From Cupriavidus taiwanensis (GTDB lineage Bacteria; Pseudomonadota; Gammaproteobacteria; Burkholderiales; Burkholderiaceae): DNA of 64,000 nt. Positions within the stretch are counted from its first letter, which is position 1; every line of letters starts with the position of its first letter. Below are positions 35,453 through 43,315 of this stretch, in pieces. The translations under genes and the position numbers were made by a program. The notes under the pieces were generated by a model that did no database searches, was not told the DNA's origin, and worked only from the letters and a program-made list of their open reading frames with translations. The stretch covers positions 1,941,901 through 2,005,900 of the forward strand of contig NZ_LT977071.1 in assembly GCF_900250075.1 (NCBI RefSeq). Direction: 5' to 3'.

Positions 35453-36769
35453 ATGGATCCTGATGCCGACGACCTCGTCGAAAGCGCTGCCAGCGGCGGC
35501 AGGGGCGCGATGCAACCGTCCGCGCTGGAAGGCGCGCTGAACGCGCGCCGCGGCCAGGCCGGTCCGCCGGCGGCGATCCTGGCGATCCGCCTGGACCGCT
35601 TTGCCAACGCTTGTGAAACCCTCGGGACTGGCCGCTGCGCCAGGCTGCGCGGCATCGTGCAGGCGCGCATTGCCTGCCTGCTGCCGCCGGGCGCGTTCAT
35701 GCACTGGATGGCCGCGGCCGACCTGGTGGTCATCACCGCGCTGCCCGCGGGCGTGGCCGATCCTGGCCAGGTCGCCAGCCGCGTGGCCGACGACCTGTCC
35801 CGGCCTTTTGCGCTGGACGGCTTCGAGCTGCACCTGTCGTGCAGCATCGGCGTGGCCAACGACCATGCCGACATTCCGGCCGAGCGCAGCCTGCAGCAGG
35901 CATTCGACGCCATGCTGCGGGTCAACCGCCAGGGCGGCGCCGGCCTGGCGCGCGCAGACAAGCCGCTGTCCCCGCCCGCCGCGCCGGTGCTGGCGGCGCT
36001 GCCCGACGCACTCCAGCGCGGCGAGCTGAGCCTGCAACTGCAACCGCGCGCCGACCTTGCCGGCGCCGCCGTCAGCGGCTACACGGTGCGGCTGCGCTGG
36101 CAGCATCCGGTGCTCGGCCGCGTGGCGCCGCAGGACTTCCTGCCCGGCGTCGAAGCACTCGGACTGGTGGGCCGCATCGGCAACTGGCTGCTGGAGAGCG
36201 TGCTGCCGCTGGTCCGTGCCGCCGAGACCATTGCCCCGCTGCAGTTCACCCTGCTGGCCTCGAGCGCCCAACTGCATCGCCCGCAAATGGTCGAAGCCCT
36301 GGCGCAGGCGCTCGATGCGGGCGGCATCACGCCAGAGCACTTGTGCATCGAACTGCCGGCCAGCACCGTGCCGACCGACGCCGAACTGATCGATCGCTTT
36401 GCCGCGCTGCGCCGGCGCGGGCTGCAGCTGGCGCTGGGCGATTTCGACGACAGCCCGGCCTGCCGCGACGCCTTGGCGGCGCTGCATCCGGACGCCGTCA
36501 CGCTGGACGCAAGGGGCCTGGGCCATGCGCGCGAGGCCCGCCGCCGTGCCGACAGCCTGCGCGAGGCCTGCCGCGCGGCGCGCCGCGCCGGCGCCTCGGT
36601 CTGCGCCAAGGGCATCGAAACCCGCCAGCAGCTGGAAGCGGTGCGCGCCTGGGGCTGCCACAGCGTGCAGGGCTACCTGCTGGCGCAGCCGTTTCCGGCC
36701 GTCTGGCTCATGCAGACCCATGCGGCGATCCAGCAGCGCGCCCGCGCCTTGCTGGCACCGCCGGCCTGA
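35453..36769 (+). CDS. GGDEF-EAL protein with degenerate active sites
   Basis: 438 residues from MDPDADDLVES at 35453. The first half has a GGDEF fold (AILAIRLDRFANACETLG ... SCSIGVANDHAD) but its signature is MAAADLVVI, without GGDEF. The second half has an EAL fold in which EAL is TVRLRW, the metal motif DDFGTG is GDFDDSP and QGYYVGRP-type sequence is QGYLLAQP; the late KGIET and Gln survive. Neither activity is expected; it may bind c-di-GMP or a partner as a regulator. Start uncertain (frame open to 35204). Confidence 0.82.
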   Translation: MDPDADDLVESAASGGRGAMQPSALEGALNARRGQAGPPAAILAIRLDRFANACETLGTGRCARLRGIVQARIACLLPPGAFMHWMAAADLVVITALPAGVADPGQVASRVADDLSRPFALDGFELHLSCSIGVANDHADIPAERSLQQAFDAMLRVNRQGGAGLARADKPLSPPAAPVLAALPDALQRGELSLQLQPRADLAGAAVSGYTVRLRWQHPVLGRVAPQDFLPGVEALGLVGRIGNWLLESVLPLVRAAETIAPLQFTLLASSAQLHRPQMVEALAQALDAGGITPEHLCIELPASTVPTDAELIDRFAALRRRGLQLALGDFDDSPACRDALAALHPDAVTLDARGLGHAREARRRADSLREACRAARRAGASVCAKGIETRQQLEAVRAWGCHSVQGYLLAQPFPAVWLMQTHAAIQQRARALLAPPA

Positions 36770-36913
36770 CCAGCAGCCACGTGCGTGGGGTTGCACGATT
36801 TACAAATTGCGACATACCGGCTATCAAAGCCGCGCGCAGCAGCGGTAAAATCTGCGTCAATCCCAAAACTCGGAGAATCGCTCGATTCTCGACCCTATTG
36901 AAAGGAGCCCGGC

Positions 36914-37045
36914 GTGAAGAAAGGTTGGATCTGGTGCGTTTTGTTTGCCACTCTGTTGGCCGGTTGCAACACGATGGCGGGGCTCGGCCAGGACATTCAG
37001 CGTGGCGGCCAGAAGCTTGAAAGCTCGGCAGACCGCCACAAGTAA
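36914..37045 (+). CDS. Entericidin A/B-family small lipoprotein
   Basis: 43-residue lipoprotein, too short for many gene finders. The GTG at 36914 has AAAGGAG upstream. The signal MKKGWIWCVLFATLLAGC ends in a lipobox Cys18, followed by NTMAGLGQDIQRGGQKLESSADRHK. The TMAGxGxDIxxGGxxLExSA pattern is the entericidin signature. In enterics, entericidins A and B act as an antidote/toxin pair affecting cell lysis in stationary phase; only one member is present here. TAAAAT at 36846-36851 is a possible -10. An intrinsic terminator follows at 37067. Confidence 0.93.
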   Translation: MKKGWIWCVLFATLLAGCNTMAGLGQDIQRGGQKLESSADRHK

Positions 37046-37066
37046 GCCGGCCAGGCTGCATCGACA

Positions 37067-37104
37067 GCAAAACGGCACGCCCGATGGCGTGCCGTTTTGC
37101 TTTG
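37067..37104. terminator. Bidirectional intrinsic terminator
   Basis: Fifteen-bp perfect stem (37067-37081 with 37086-37100), loop CGAT, with A's left of and T's right of the GC core. It lies between the entericidin gene and the convergent eda gene and can serve both. Confidence 0.9.
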
Positions 37105-37128
37105 CAGTTTTGCTTTGCTGCGCGCCGC

Positions 37129-37773
37129 TCAGGGCTTGCCGCGCAGTGCCCTGGCCTGCTCGGCCAGCGCACGGATACGGCTCCAGTCGCCACCGGCGAC
37201 GGCATCCTTGGGCACCACCCACGACCCGCCCACGCACACCACATTGGGCAGCGCCAGGTACGACGGCGCCAGCGCGGCATCGATGCCGCCGGTCGGGCAG
37301 AAGCGCAGCTGCGGCAGCGGCCCGCCCAGCGACTTCAGCATCGGCACCCCGCCCGCGGCCTGCGCCGGGAAGAACTTGAGGAAGGTGAAGCCGGCTTCCA
37401 GCGCCGCCATGGCCTCGCTGGCGGTGGCAACGCCCGGCAGCAGCGAGATCCCCGCGCCTCGCGCGCCCGCGGCCAGCGTCGGCGTCAGGCCGGGCGAGAC
37501 CGCAAACTGGGCGCCCGCGTCGCGCACCGCGTGCAGTTGCTCCACGCTCAGCACCGTGCCGGCACCGACGCAGGCTTGCGGCAGCGCCGCCGCGACGGCA
37601 CGGATCGCCTCCAGCGCCACCGGGGTGCGCAGCGTGATTTCCAGCAGCGGCAAGCCACCGGTCACCAGCGCCTCGCTGACATGCAGGGCCTCGTCGACCG
37701 AGTGGAATTCCAGCACCGGGATCACCGGCACATCGGCAAGGCGTTGAAGCAGCGGGGAAGTCTGGTCTGACAT
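37129..37773 (-). CDS. eda: KDPG/KHG aldolase
   Basis: 214-residue class I aldolase that splits 2-keto-3-deoxy-6-phosphogluconate into pyruvate and glyceraldehyde 3-phosphate. Visible motifs: VIPVLEFHSVDEAL, LLEITLRTP with the catalytic Glu (about 45), GAGTVL, the Schiff-base Lys in FLKFFPAQAAGG (about 133) and CPTGGID for the phosphate site. Last gene of the leftward operon dehydratase-kdgK-eda, 51 bp after kdgK. With KdgK it completes degradation of 2-keto-3-deoxygluconate. Confidence 0.96.
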   Translation of the reverse strand: MSDQTSPLLQRLADVPVIPVLEFHSVDEALHVSEALVTGGLPLLEITLRTPVALEAIRAVAAALPQACVGAGTVLSVEQLHAVRDAGAQFAVSPGLTPTLAAGARGAGISLLPGVATASEAMAALEAGFTFLKFFPAQAAGGVPMLKSLGGPLPQLRFCPTGGIDAALAPSYLALPNVVCVGGSWVVPKDAVAGGDWSRIRALAEQARALRGKP

Positions 37774-37824
37774 GTCGGTCTCGCGGTATGGGGGTTCAGG
37801 AAAACATCAGGGTCGGGCAGCGGC

Positions 37825-38760
37825 TCAGGCGATCACCGATACCGACTGCGCCAGCCGCGCCAGCACGGTCTGCGCATCGGGAATCGGCGCCACCGCGCCA
37901 TAGCCGGTGGTCGACAGCGCTGCCGCCACGTTGGCATAGCGCGCGGCCTCGAACGGATCGGCGCCCGCCGCCAGCCGCGCGACGAAGCTGCCGCCGAAGC
38001 AGTCGCCCGCGCCGGTGGCATCGACCGGCTTGACCGGATAGGCCGGCACCAGGCTGCGGGACTCGGGCGTGGCGATGTACGAGCCCTCCTCCCCCAGCTT
38101 CAGCGCGACCAGGCCGATGCCGCAGCCGAGCAGGTAGTCGGCGATGGCATCGCGGTCGTCCAGCCCGGTCAGCACCGTGATGTCGTCCCAGCTGGGCAAG
38201 CATACGTCGGTCATCCGGAACGCTTCGCGCATGATGCCGCGCGCACGCGCCAGCGACCACAGGCGCAGCCGCAGGTTGGTGTCCAGCGTGACCCTGGTGC
38301 CGGCCTTGCGCGCGTGCTCCATCGCCTCCAGGCCGGCATCGCACGCGCTGGTGCTGATGGCGAGGCTGATGCCCGACAGGTGCAGGTAGCGCGCCGACGC
38401 GATCGCGCCGAGCGGCAGCTGTTCATGCTGGTAGCGGCTGGCAGCGGAACCCTCGCGCAGGTAGTCGAAGCGGTGGCCGTGGCTGTCGTGCGAGACAAAG
38501 TAGACGCCGGTGGGAGCGCTGGCGTCGACATGCACATGCCGCGTGTCGACCCGTTCCTGCGTCCACAGTGCGCGCAGGCGCTCGCCGAAGGTATCCGCAC
38601 CGACCGCGCAGATATAGCCGGTGCTCGCGCCCTGGCGCGCCGCGGCAATGCAGAAGTTGGAGGTATCGCCGCCAAAGCCCTGCAGGTAGCGCGAGGGATC
38701 GTCCGGCTGCTGGTTGAACTCGACCAGCGGCTCGCCATAGGCCAGGATGTCGATGCTCAT
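37825..38760 (-). CDS. kdgK: 2-keto-3-deoxygluconate kinase (PfkB family)
   Basis: 311-residue sugar kinase that phosphorylates 2-keto-3-deoxygluconate at C6. The start at 38760 (MSIDILAYGEPLVEF) is standard; the frame runs 11 codons further upstream without features. Motifs: GGDTSNFCIAAARQGA near the N-terminus (PfkB box 1), TLDTNLRLRLW for substrate and the C-terminal catalytic DATGAGDCFGGSF (PfkB box 2, catalytic Asp). It lies 13 bp after the PLP enzyme and upstream of eda. Confidence 0.94.
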   Translation of the reverse strand: MSIDILAYGEPLVEFNQQPDDPSRYLQGFGGDTSNFCIAAARQGASTGYICAVGADTFGERLRALWTQERVDTRHVHVDASAPTGVYFVSHDSHGHRFDYLREGSAASRYQHEQLPLGAIASARYLHLSGISLAISTSACDAGLEAMEHARKAGTRVTLDTNLRLRLWSLARARGIMREAFRMTDVCLPSWDDITVLTGLDDRDAIADYLLGCGIGLVALKLGEEGSYIATPESRSLVPAYPVKPVDATGAGDCFGGSFVARLAAGADPFEAARYANVAAALSTTGYGAVAPIPDAQTVLARLAQSVSVIA

Positions 38761-38773
38761 GGGGCTGCTTGCC

Positions 38774-40054
38774 TCAGAAGAAAGTTTGGACAATGTCGAT
38801 CACGCGCAGGTCGCGATCCAGCACCGGGATATGGCGCCACTTGTCGAAGGTCAGGCACGGATGCGAGATATCGAAGGCGATCATGTCGCCGACCCGGATG
38901 TCGTCGCCCGGCCGGACCTGCAGGTAGGCGTGCTGGTCCATCATGCCCGTGACCTCCCAATACGCGGGCACGTCCACCGGCGCTTCTTCACCGGGACGGT
39001 AGCGGCGCGCGGGGATCGGCATGCCGGCGTCGAAGGCGGCATCGCGCTTGCCCATGCCGATGATGACGCGGTCGGGTTCCGGAATCGACTGGACGTAGGC
39101 CCACAGCTGCAGCGCCGGCAGCAAACCCTCGCGCATTTTCTGCGCGACCGGGTTGCTCGCCAGGATGCGCTGCTGCGCGGCGCGGTAGATGCCCACATCG
39201 TGCGTCAGGTAGCAGCCGGGACGCAACACGATGTCGATCGGCGCGCCGATGTCGGTGCGCGCGAATTCCTCGGCCACCACGTCGTACCAGGCCGAGCCCG
39301 CGCCCGACATCACCACCGGGCTGCGGCCGAAGCGGCCTTGCGCGGCGAGCTGCTTCGTCACCGCGACGGTGCGCTGCAGGAACTTGCGGATATCGGCTTC
39401 TTCCTTGAGCACGCCCTCGTAGATTTCCACGCCGGCCAGCGACAGCGCGCCGGGCCAGCGCGCCAGCGCGTCGAGCACGGCCTGCTGCTGCGCGTCGTCG
39501 CGCACGCCGGTGCGCCCGCCTTCGACGCCCAGCTCGAGCAGCACCTGCAGCGTCTGTCCGCGCTGACTGAAGAACTTGCCGAGCTGGTCGACCAGCTCGG
39601 CCGAATCCACCAGCGCGAAGAATTCAAAGTCGGGATCGCGCAGCAGGTCCGCGATGATTTCCATATTGCGGCGGCCGACCAGCTGGTTGGCCATCAGCAC
39701 GCGCTTGACGCCGTGCGCATGCGCGGCCGCGGTCTGGTGCGCGGTGGCCAGGGTGATGCCCCAAGCGCCGGCGCCAAGCTGCCGGGCAAACAGCTTGGGC
39801 GCCATGGTGGTCTTGCCATGCGGCGCCAGCTGCACGCCGTACTCGTTCATGAAGCGGCGCATCCACTCCAGGTTGTGCGCGAGCCGGTCTTCATAGAGCA
39901 CTGCGGCCGGCAGGCTCAGTTCTTCCTGCAACAGGTTCCAGCCGGTCTGGCCGGCCGCATCCGGGGCGATCGGTGCCTCCATCCGGCCCAGCGCCTTGTT
40001 GAGCGGATCGATCACGCCAGCCTGATACTTTATTTCACGCATGCCTGTCATCAC
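38774..40054 (-). CDS. PLP-dependent D-amino-acid dehydratase/aldolase-like enzyme (candidate D-glucosaminate dehydratase)
   Basis: Alanine-racemase-fold type III PLP enzyme of the D-threonine aldolase / D-serine dehydratase group, 426 residues. The PLP Lys is in APHGKTTMAPK (about residue 82). The C-terminal metal-binding domain has the expected HPCLTFDKW (His-x-Cys). Family members act on D-threonine, D-serine or, in Pseudomonas, D-glucosaminate. Next to kdgK and eda, an enzyme releasing ammonia from 2-amino-2-deoxygluconate to give 2-keto-3-deoxygluconate fits best; this is inference. The first codon may be GTG at 40054 or the ATGs at 40051 or 40042. First gene of the leftward operon. Confidence 0.85.
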   Translation of the reverse strand: MMTGMREIKYQAGVIDPLNKALGRMEAPIAPDAAGQTGWNLLQEELSLPAAVLYEDRLAHNLEWMRRFMNEYGVQLAPHGKTTMAPKLFARQLGAGAWGITLATAHQTAAAHAHGVKRVLMANQLVGRRNMEIIADLLRDPDFEFFALVDSAELVDQLGKFFSQRGQTLQVLLELGVEGGRTGVRDDAQQQAVLDALARWPGALSLAGVEIYEGVLKEEADIRKFLQRTVAVTKQLAAQGRFGRSPVVMSGAGSAWYDVVAEEFARTDIGAPIDIVLRPGCYLTHDVGIYRAAQQRILASNPVAQKMREGLLPALQLWAYVQSIPEPDRVIIGMGKRDAAFDAGMPIPARRYRPGEEAPVDVPAYWEVTGMMDQHAYLQVRPGDDIRVGDMIAFDISHPCLTFDKWRHIPVLDRDLRVIDIVQTFF

Positions 40055-40089
40055 CCTGAAAAAATCTGATTGACGTAATGATAGCCCTG

Positions 40090-40124
40090 AAAATAAGATA
40101 TTTCATCCCTGTTATAAAGTAACA
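40090..40124. promoter_or_regulatory. Two palindromes in the divergent promoter region (candidate RpiR operators)
   Basis: TGAAA-N8-TTTCA at about 40088-40105 and TGTTA-N5-TAACA at 40110-40124 are perfect inverted repeats in an AT-rich island between the divergent operons. On the minus strand TATCTT lies inside the first and a weak -35 overlaps the second, so a bound dimer would block the leftward promoter. The RpiR regulator encoded next door is the natural candidate. Confidence 0.55.
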
Positions 40125-40288
40125 CACGGCGCTGCGGCAGCAACCGCGCGGTATGAGCAAGGGCGCTCACCATCGGGTGCCAGTCACTGTTATAGCCCCT
40201 GCCCGCCGCGACTGCAGATTTCGTCACATTACCGCCTATTCCCTCTTCGCCGTTTCGCCGCTTCGCCACCTCGCCCCCATCACCGACC

Positions 40289-41194
40289 ATGACCGCGCCC
40301 TTCGACATCCTGACCCGCATCGCCGAGCGCGGCCCCGCGCTGCGACTGGCCGAGCAGAAGGTGGCGCAGGTGGTGCTGGAAGACCTGGCCGGCGCGGCGG
40401 CGGCGAGCATCAATGAGCTCGCCCGCCAGGCCGGCGTCAGCGAAGCCAGCGTGACGCGCTTTGCCAAGGCGATCGGCTGCCGCGACGTGCGCGACCTGAA
40501 GCTGCGCCTGGCCCAGGCCGCGGCGGTGGGCGCGCGCTTCCTGCAGCCCGGCAACGTTCCCGCCGCTGAAGCCGCGCCAGCCACGCTTGCCGACAGCATC
40601 CACGCCGACATCCTCACCGCGCTGGAAGCCAACCGCGGGCTGCTGGACACCCAGCGCATCGAGCAGGCCGCGCGCCTGTTGCTGGGCGCACGCATGGTCT
40701 ACGCTTTTGGCATGGGCGGCGGCTCGTCGTTCCTGGCCGATGAAGCGCGCCACCGCCTGGCGCGCCTGGGCCAGCCGGTGGCAAGCTACCAGGATGCCCT
40801 GCTGCAAAAGATGGTGGCGGCCACGCTGGGCCGCGACGACGTGGTGCTGGCCTTCTCGGCCAGCGGCCGCGTGCCGGAGATGCTGGCCAGCTGCGATATC
40901 GCGCGCGAGTACGGCGCCCGCCTGGTGGCCGTGACCGCGCTGGGATCGCCGCTGGCGGCGCGCGCCGACGTGCTGCTGCCGGTGCGCACGCTGGAGACGG
41001 ATTTCATTTTCAAGCCATCGGCCTCGCGCTACGCCATGCTGATGGTGCTGGACGTGCTGGCCACGCAGTGCGCACTGTTGCAGCCGGACCAGAGCAAGGA
41101 GCGCCTGCGCCGGCTCAAGTACGTGCTCGACAGCCACCGCGGCGACAGCGGCCCCGGCAAGGGCCCCGACAGCCGCCAGCCGCTGGGAGACTGA
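40289..41194 (+). CDS. RpiR-family transcriptional regulator
   Basis: 301 residues: an N-terminal HTH_6 domain (about 5-75; ALRLAEQKVAQVVLEDLAG, INELARQAGVSEASVTRFAKAIGC) and a C-terminal SIS sugar-phosphate-binding domain (about 125-255; VYAFGMGGGSSFLADEARHRL, VLAFSASGRVPEM). RpiR proteins sense phosphorylated sugars, here plausibly a KDPG-like intermediate of the neighbouring pathway. It starts the rightward operon and ends 2 bp before the deacylase start, indicating co-transcription. Confidence 0.93.
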   Translation: MTAPFDILTRIAERGPALRLAEQKVAQVVLEDLAGAAAASINELARQAGVSEASVTRFAKAIGCRDVRDLKLRLAQAAAVGARFLQPGNVPAAEAAPATLADSIHADILTALEANRGLLDTQRIEQAARLLLGARMVYAFGMGGGSSFLADEARHRLARLGQPVASYQDALLQKMVAATLGRDDVVLAFSASGRVPEMLASCDIAREYGARLVAVTALGSPLAARADVLLPVRTLETDFIFKPSASRYAMLMVLDVLATQCALLQPDQSKERLRRLKYVLDSHRGDSGPGKGPDSRQPLGD

Positions 41195-41196
41195 CC

Positions 41197-42651
41197 ATGC
41201 CACACCTGTTCGATACCCTGATCCGCTGCGTTACGCTGATCGACGGCTCCGGCGCGGCCGCGCGCCTGGCCGACGTGGCCTTGCGCGATGGCCGCATCGC
41301 CCGCATCGATGCCCCCGGCGCGATCGACCCCGATGCGGCCGCGCACGTAGTCGAAGGCGATGGCCTGGTGCTCGCCCCCGGCTTTATCGACGTGCACACG
41401 CATGACGACACCAACGTGGTGCGCCAGCCGGAGATGACGCCCAAGCTGTCGCAGGGCGTGACCACGGTGGTGGTCGGCAACTGCGGCATCAGCGCCGCGC
41501 CGGTCACGCTGGCGGGCGATCCGCCCGATCCGATGAATTTGCTGGGCCATGCCGACGCCTTCCGCTATCCGGATTTCAAGGCCTATGTCGATGCGGTCGA
41601 GGCCGCGCAGCCCGCGGTCAATGTCGCCGCGCTGGTCGGCCATACCGCGCTGCGCAGCAACCATATGGACCGCTTCGACCGCGCCGCCACGCCGCAGGAA
41701 ATCGAGGCGATGCGCGCGCAGCTGGAAGAAGCGCTGCAGCACGGCGCGCTGGGCCTGTCGACCGGCCTGGCCTATGCCAACGCCTTCAGCGCGCCGACCG
41801 AGGAAGTGCTGGCGCTGGCCGAGCCGCTGGCCAAGGCCGGCGCGCTCTACGCCACGCACCTGCGCAGTGAATTTGCCGAGATCCTGGATGCCATGGACGA
41901 GGCCTTCCGCATCGGCCGCCATGCGCGCGTACCGGTGGTGATCTCGCACCTGAAATGCGCCGGCGTGGCCAACTGGGGCCGCAGCACCGAAGTGCTGGAC
42001 GCGCTCGACGGCGCGCAGCGCTGGCAGCCGGTGGGCTGCGATTGCTATCCCTACACTGCCAGCTCGTCCACGCTGGACATGAAGCAGGTTACCGGCGACT
42101 TCGACATCATGGTGACCTGGTCCGAAGGCGCGCCGGAGATGGGCGGCCGCCTGCTCGCCGACATCGCCGCCGAATGGCAGGTCGACCTGCACGAAGCCGC
42201 GCGCCGGCTGATGCCCGCCGGCGCGGTCTACCACTGCATGGAAGACGCCGACGTCGACCGCATCCTGAGCCATCCGGCCACGGTGGTCGGTTCGGACGGC
42301 TTGCCCAACGACCCGTTGCCGCACCCGCGCCTGTGGGGCGCGTTCCCGCGTGTGCTCGGCCACTACGCCCGCGACCGCGAACTGTTTCCGCTGACCGTGG
42401 CCGTCAACAAGATGACCGGCATGTCGGCCGAGCGCTTCGGCCTGCACCAGCGCGGCTTCGTGCGCGAAGGCTACTGGGCCGACCTGGTGCTGTTCGACGC
42501 CGCCACCATCCGCGACGCCGCCAGCTTTACCGATCCCATGCAACCGGCCGAGGGCATTGCCTCGGTCTGGGTCAACGGCGAGCTGTCATGGCAGCAACGC
42601 CAGAGCACCGGCGTGCGCGCCGGCCGGTTCCTGCCCCGCGGTGCGGACTGA
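41197..42651 (+). CDS. N-acyl-D-amino-acid deacylase (D-aminoacylase family)
   Basis: 484-residue zinc amidohydrolase removing acyl groups from N-acyl-D-amino acids. Metal and catalytic residues visible: FIDVHTHDDTNV (His-x-His-Asp), VVVGNCGISAAP with the bridging Cys, ATHLRSE, VISHLKCAG and the catalytic Asp in VVGSDGLPND. The start at 41197 has GGGAGA upstream and follows rpiR by 2 bp. N-acetyl-D-glucosaminate is formally an N-acyl-D-amino acid, so with the neighbouring dehydratase this enzyme is a candidate for its deacetylation; classic D-amino acid substrates remain possible. Confidence 0.92.
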   Translation: MPHLFDTLIRCVTLIDGSGAAARLADVALRDGRIARIDAPGAIDPDAAAHVVEGDGLVLAPGFIDVHTHDDTNVVRQPEMTPKLSQGVTTVVVGNCGISAAPVTLAGDPPDPMNLLGHADAFRYPDFKAYVDAVEAAQPAVNVAALVGHTALRSNHMDRFDRAATPQEIEAMRAQLEEALQHGALGLSTGLAYANAFSAPTEEVLALAEPLAKAGALYATHLRSEFAEILDAMDEAFRIGRHARVPVVISHLKCAGVANWGRSTEVLDALDGAQRWQPVGCDCYPYTASSSTLDMKQVTGDFDIMVTWSEGAPEMGGRLLADIAAEWQVDLHEAARRLMPAGAVYHCMEDADVDRILSHPATVVGSDGLPNDPLPHPRLWGAFPRVLGHYARDRELFPLTVAVNKMTGMSAERFGLHQRGFVREGYWADLVLFDAATIRDAASFTDPMQPAEGIASVWVNGELSWQQRQSTGVRAGRFLPRGAD

Positions 42652-42703
42652 CCCGCACGCACCGCCGCTTCCCTCCCCTATCCAACTCATTCCAGGAGTA
42701 CCC

Positions 42704-43096
42704 ATGGACATCAAACGATTCGGCGTCGAAGGCGGCACCGGTACCGGCGGCCAGCACATGCCCTTTGCCCGCGCGGTCGCGGCCGATGGCTGGCTCTACG
42801 TCTCCGGCCAGGTGCCGATGGTCAACGGCGAGGTCATCGACGGCGGCATCGTGCCCCAGACCCACCAGGCCATCAAGAACGTGCTGGCGATTCTTGCCGA
42901 GGCCGGTTACGGCCCCGAGCATGTCGTGCGCTGCGGCGTGTGGCTGGACGACACGCGCGACTTCGCCTCGTTCAACAAGATCTTCAAGGAATACTTCGGC
43001 GCCAACCCGCCCGCGCGCGCCTGCGTGCAGTCGAGCATGGTGGTCGACTGCAAGGTCGAGGTCGACTGCATCGCCTACAAGAAGCCGGCAGCCTGA
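42704..43096 (+). CDS. RidA/YjgF-family enamine/imine deaminase
   Basis: 130-residue trimeric protein that hydrolyses reactive 2-aminoacrylate-like enamines and imines released by PLP dehydratases. The active-site Arg is present in NPPARACVQS, and the fold markers LYVSGQVPMVNGEV and QTHQAIKNVLAILAEAG are clear. AGGAG precedes the ATG by seven bases. Placement with a PLP dehydratase of the divergent operon fits: dehydration of an amino sugar acid yields exactly such an enamine before 2-keto-3-deoxygluconate. Third gene of the rightward operon. Confidence 0.94.
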   Translation: MDIKRFGVEGGTGTGGQHMPFARAVAADGWLYVSGQVPMVNGEVIDGGIVPQTHQAIKNVLAILAEAGYGPEHVVRCGVWLDDTRDFASFNKIFKEYFGANPPARACVQSSMVVDCKVEVDCIAYKKPAA

Positions 43097-43133
43097 GCCG
43101 GCTGCCTGATTCACTGCTTCCCCACTGTTTGCT

Positions 43134-43159
43134 CCCCTCTCCCGCGCGCGGGAGAGGGG
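43134..43159. repeat. REP-like 26-bp palindrome
   Basis: Perfect palindrome with arms CCCCTCTCCCGCG and complement, between ridA and gntP. Nearly the same element occurs at 53901-53930 inside another operon, and a weaker relative lies at 43235-43253. As RNA it forms a very stable hairpin without a U-run. Confidence 0.8.
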
Positions 43160-43234
43160 CCGGGGGAGAGGGCCTGGCGCCACCACAAGGTGAGTCGCCA
43201 AAGTGCTTGCCACGCATGTCCTCTCCCCCACCGA

Positions 43235-43253
43235 CTCTCCCGCACTGGGAGAG
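43235..43253. repeat. Short relative of the REP-like palindrome
   Basis: CTCTCCC and GGGAGAG arms with spacer GCACT, 75 bp to the right of the 26-bp palindrome in the same ridA-gntP gap, so the gap carries a REP pair. Confidence 0.65.
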
Positions 43254-43315
43254 AAACAAGAAAGCCAAACCTCTGCTGCCGCCACAAGCGGCTCTTTTCC
43301 ACGCAAGGAGACAAT

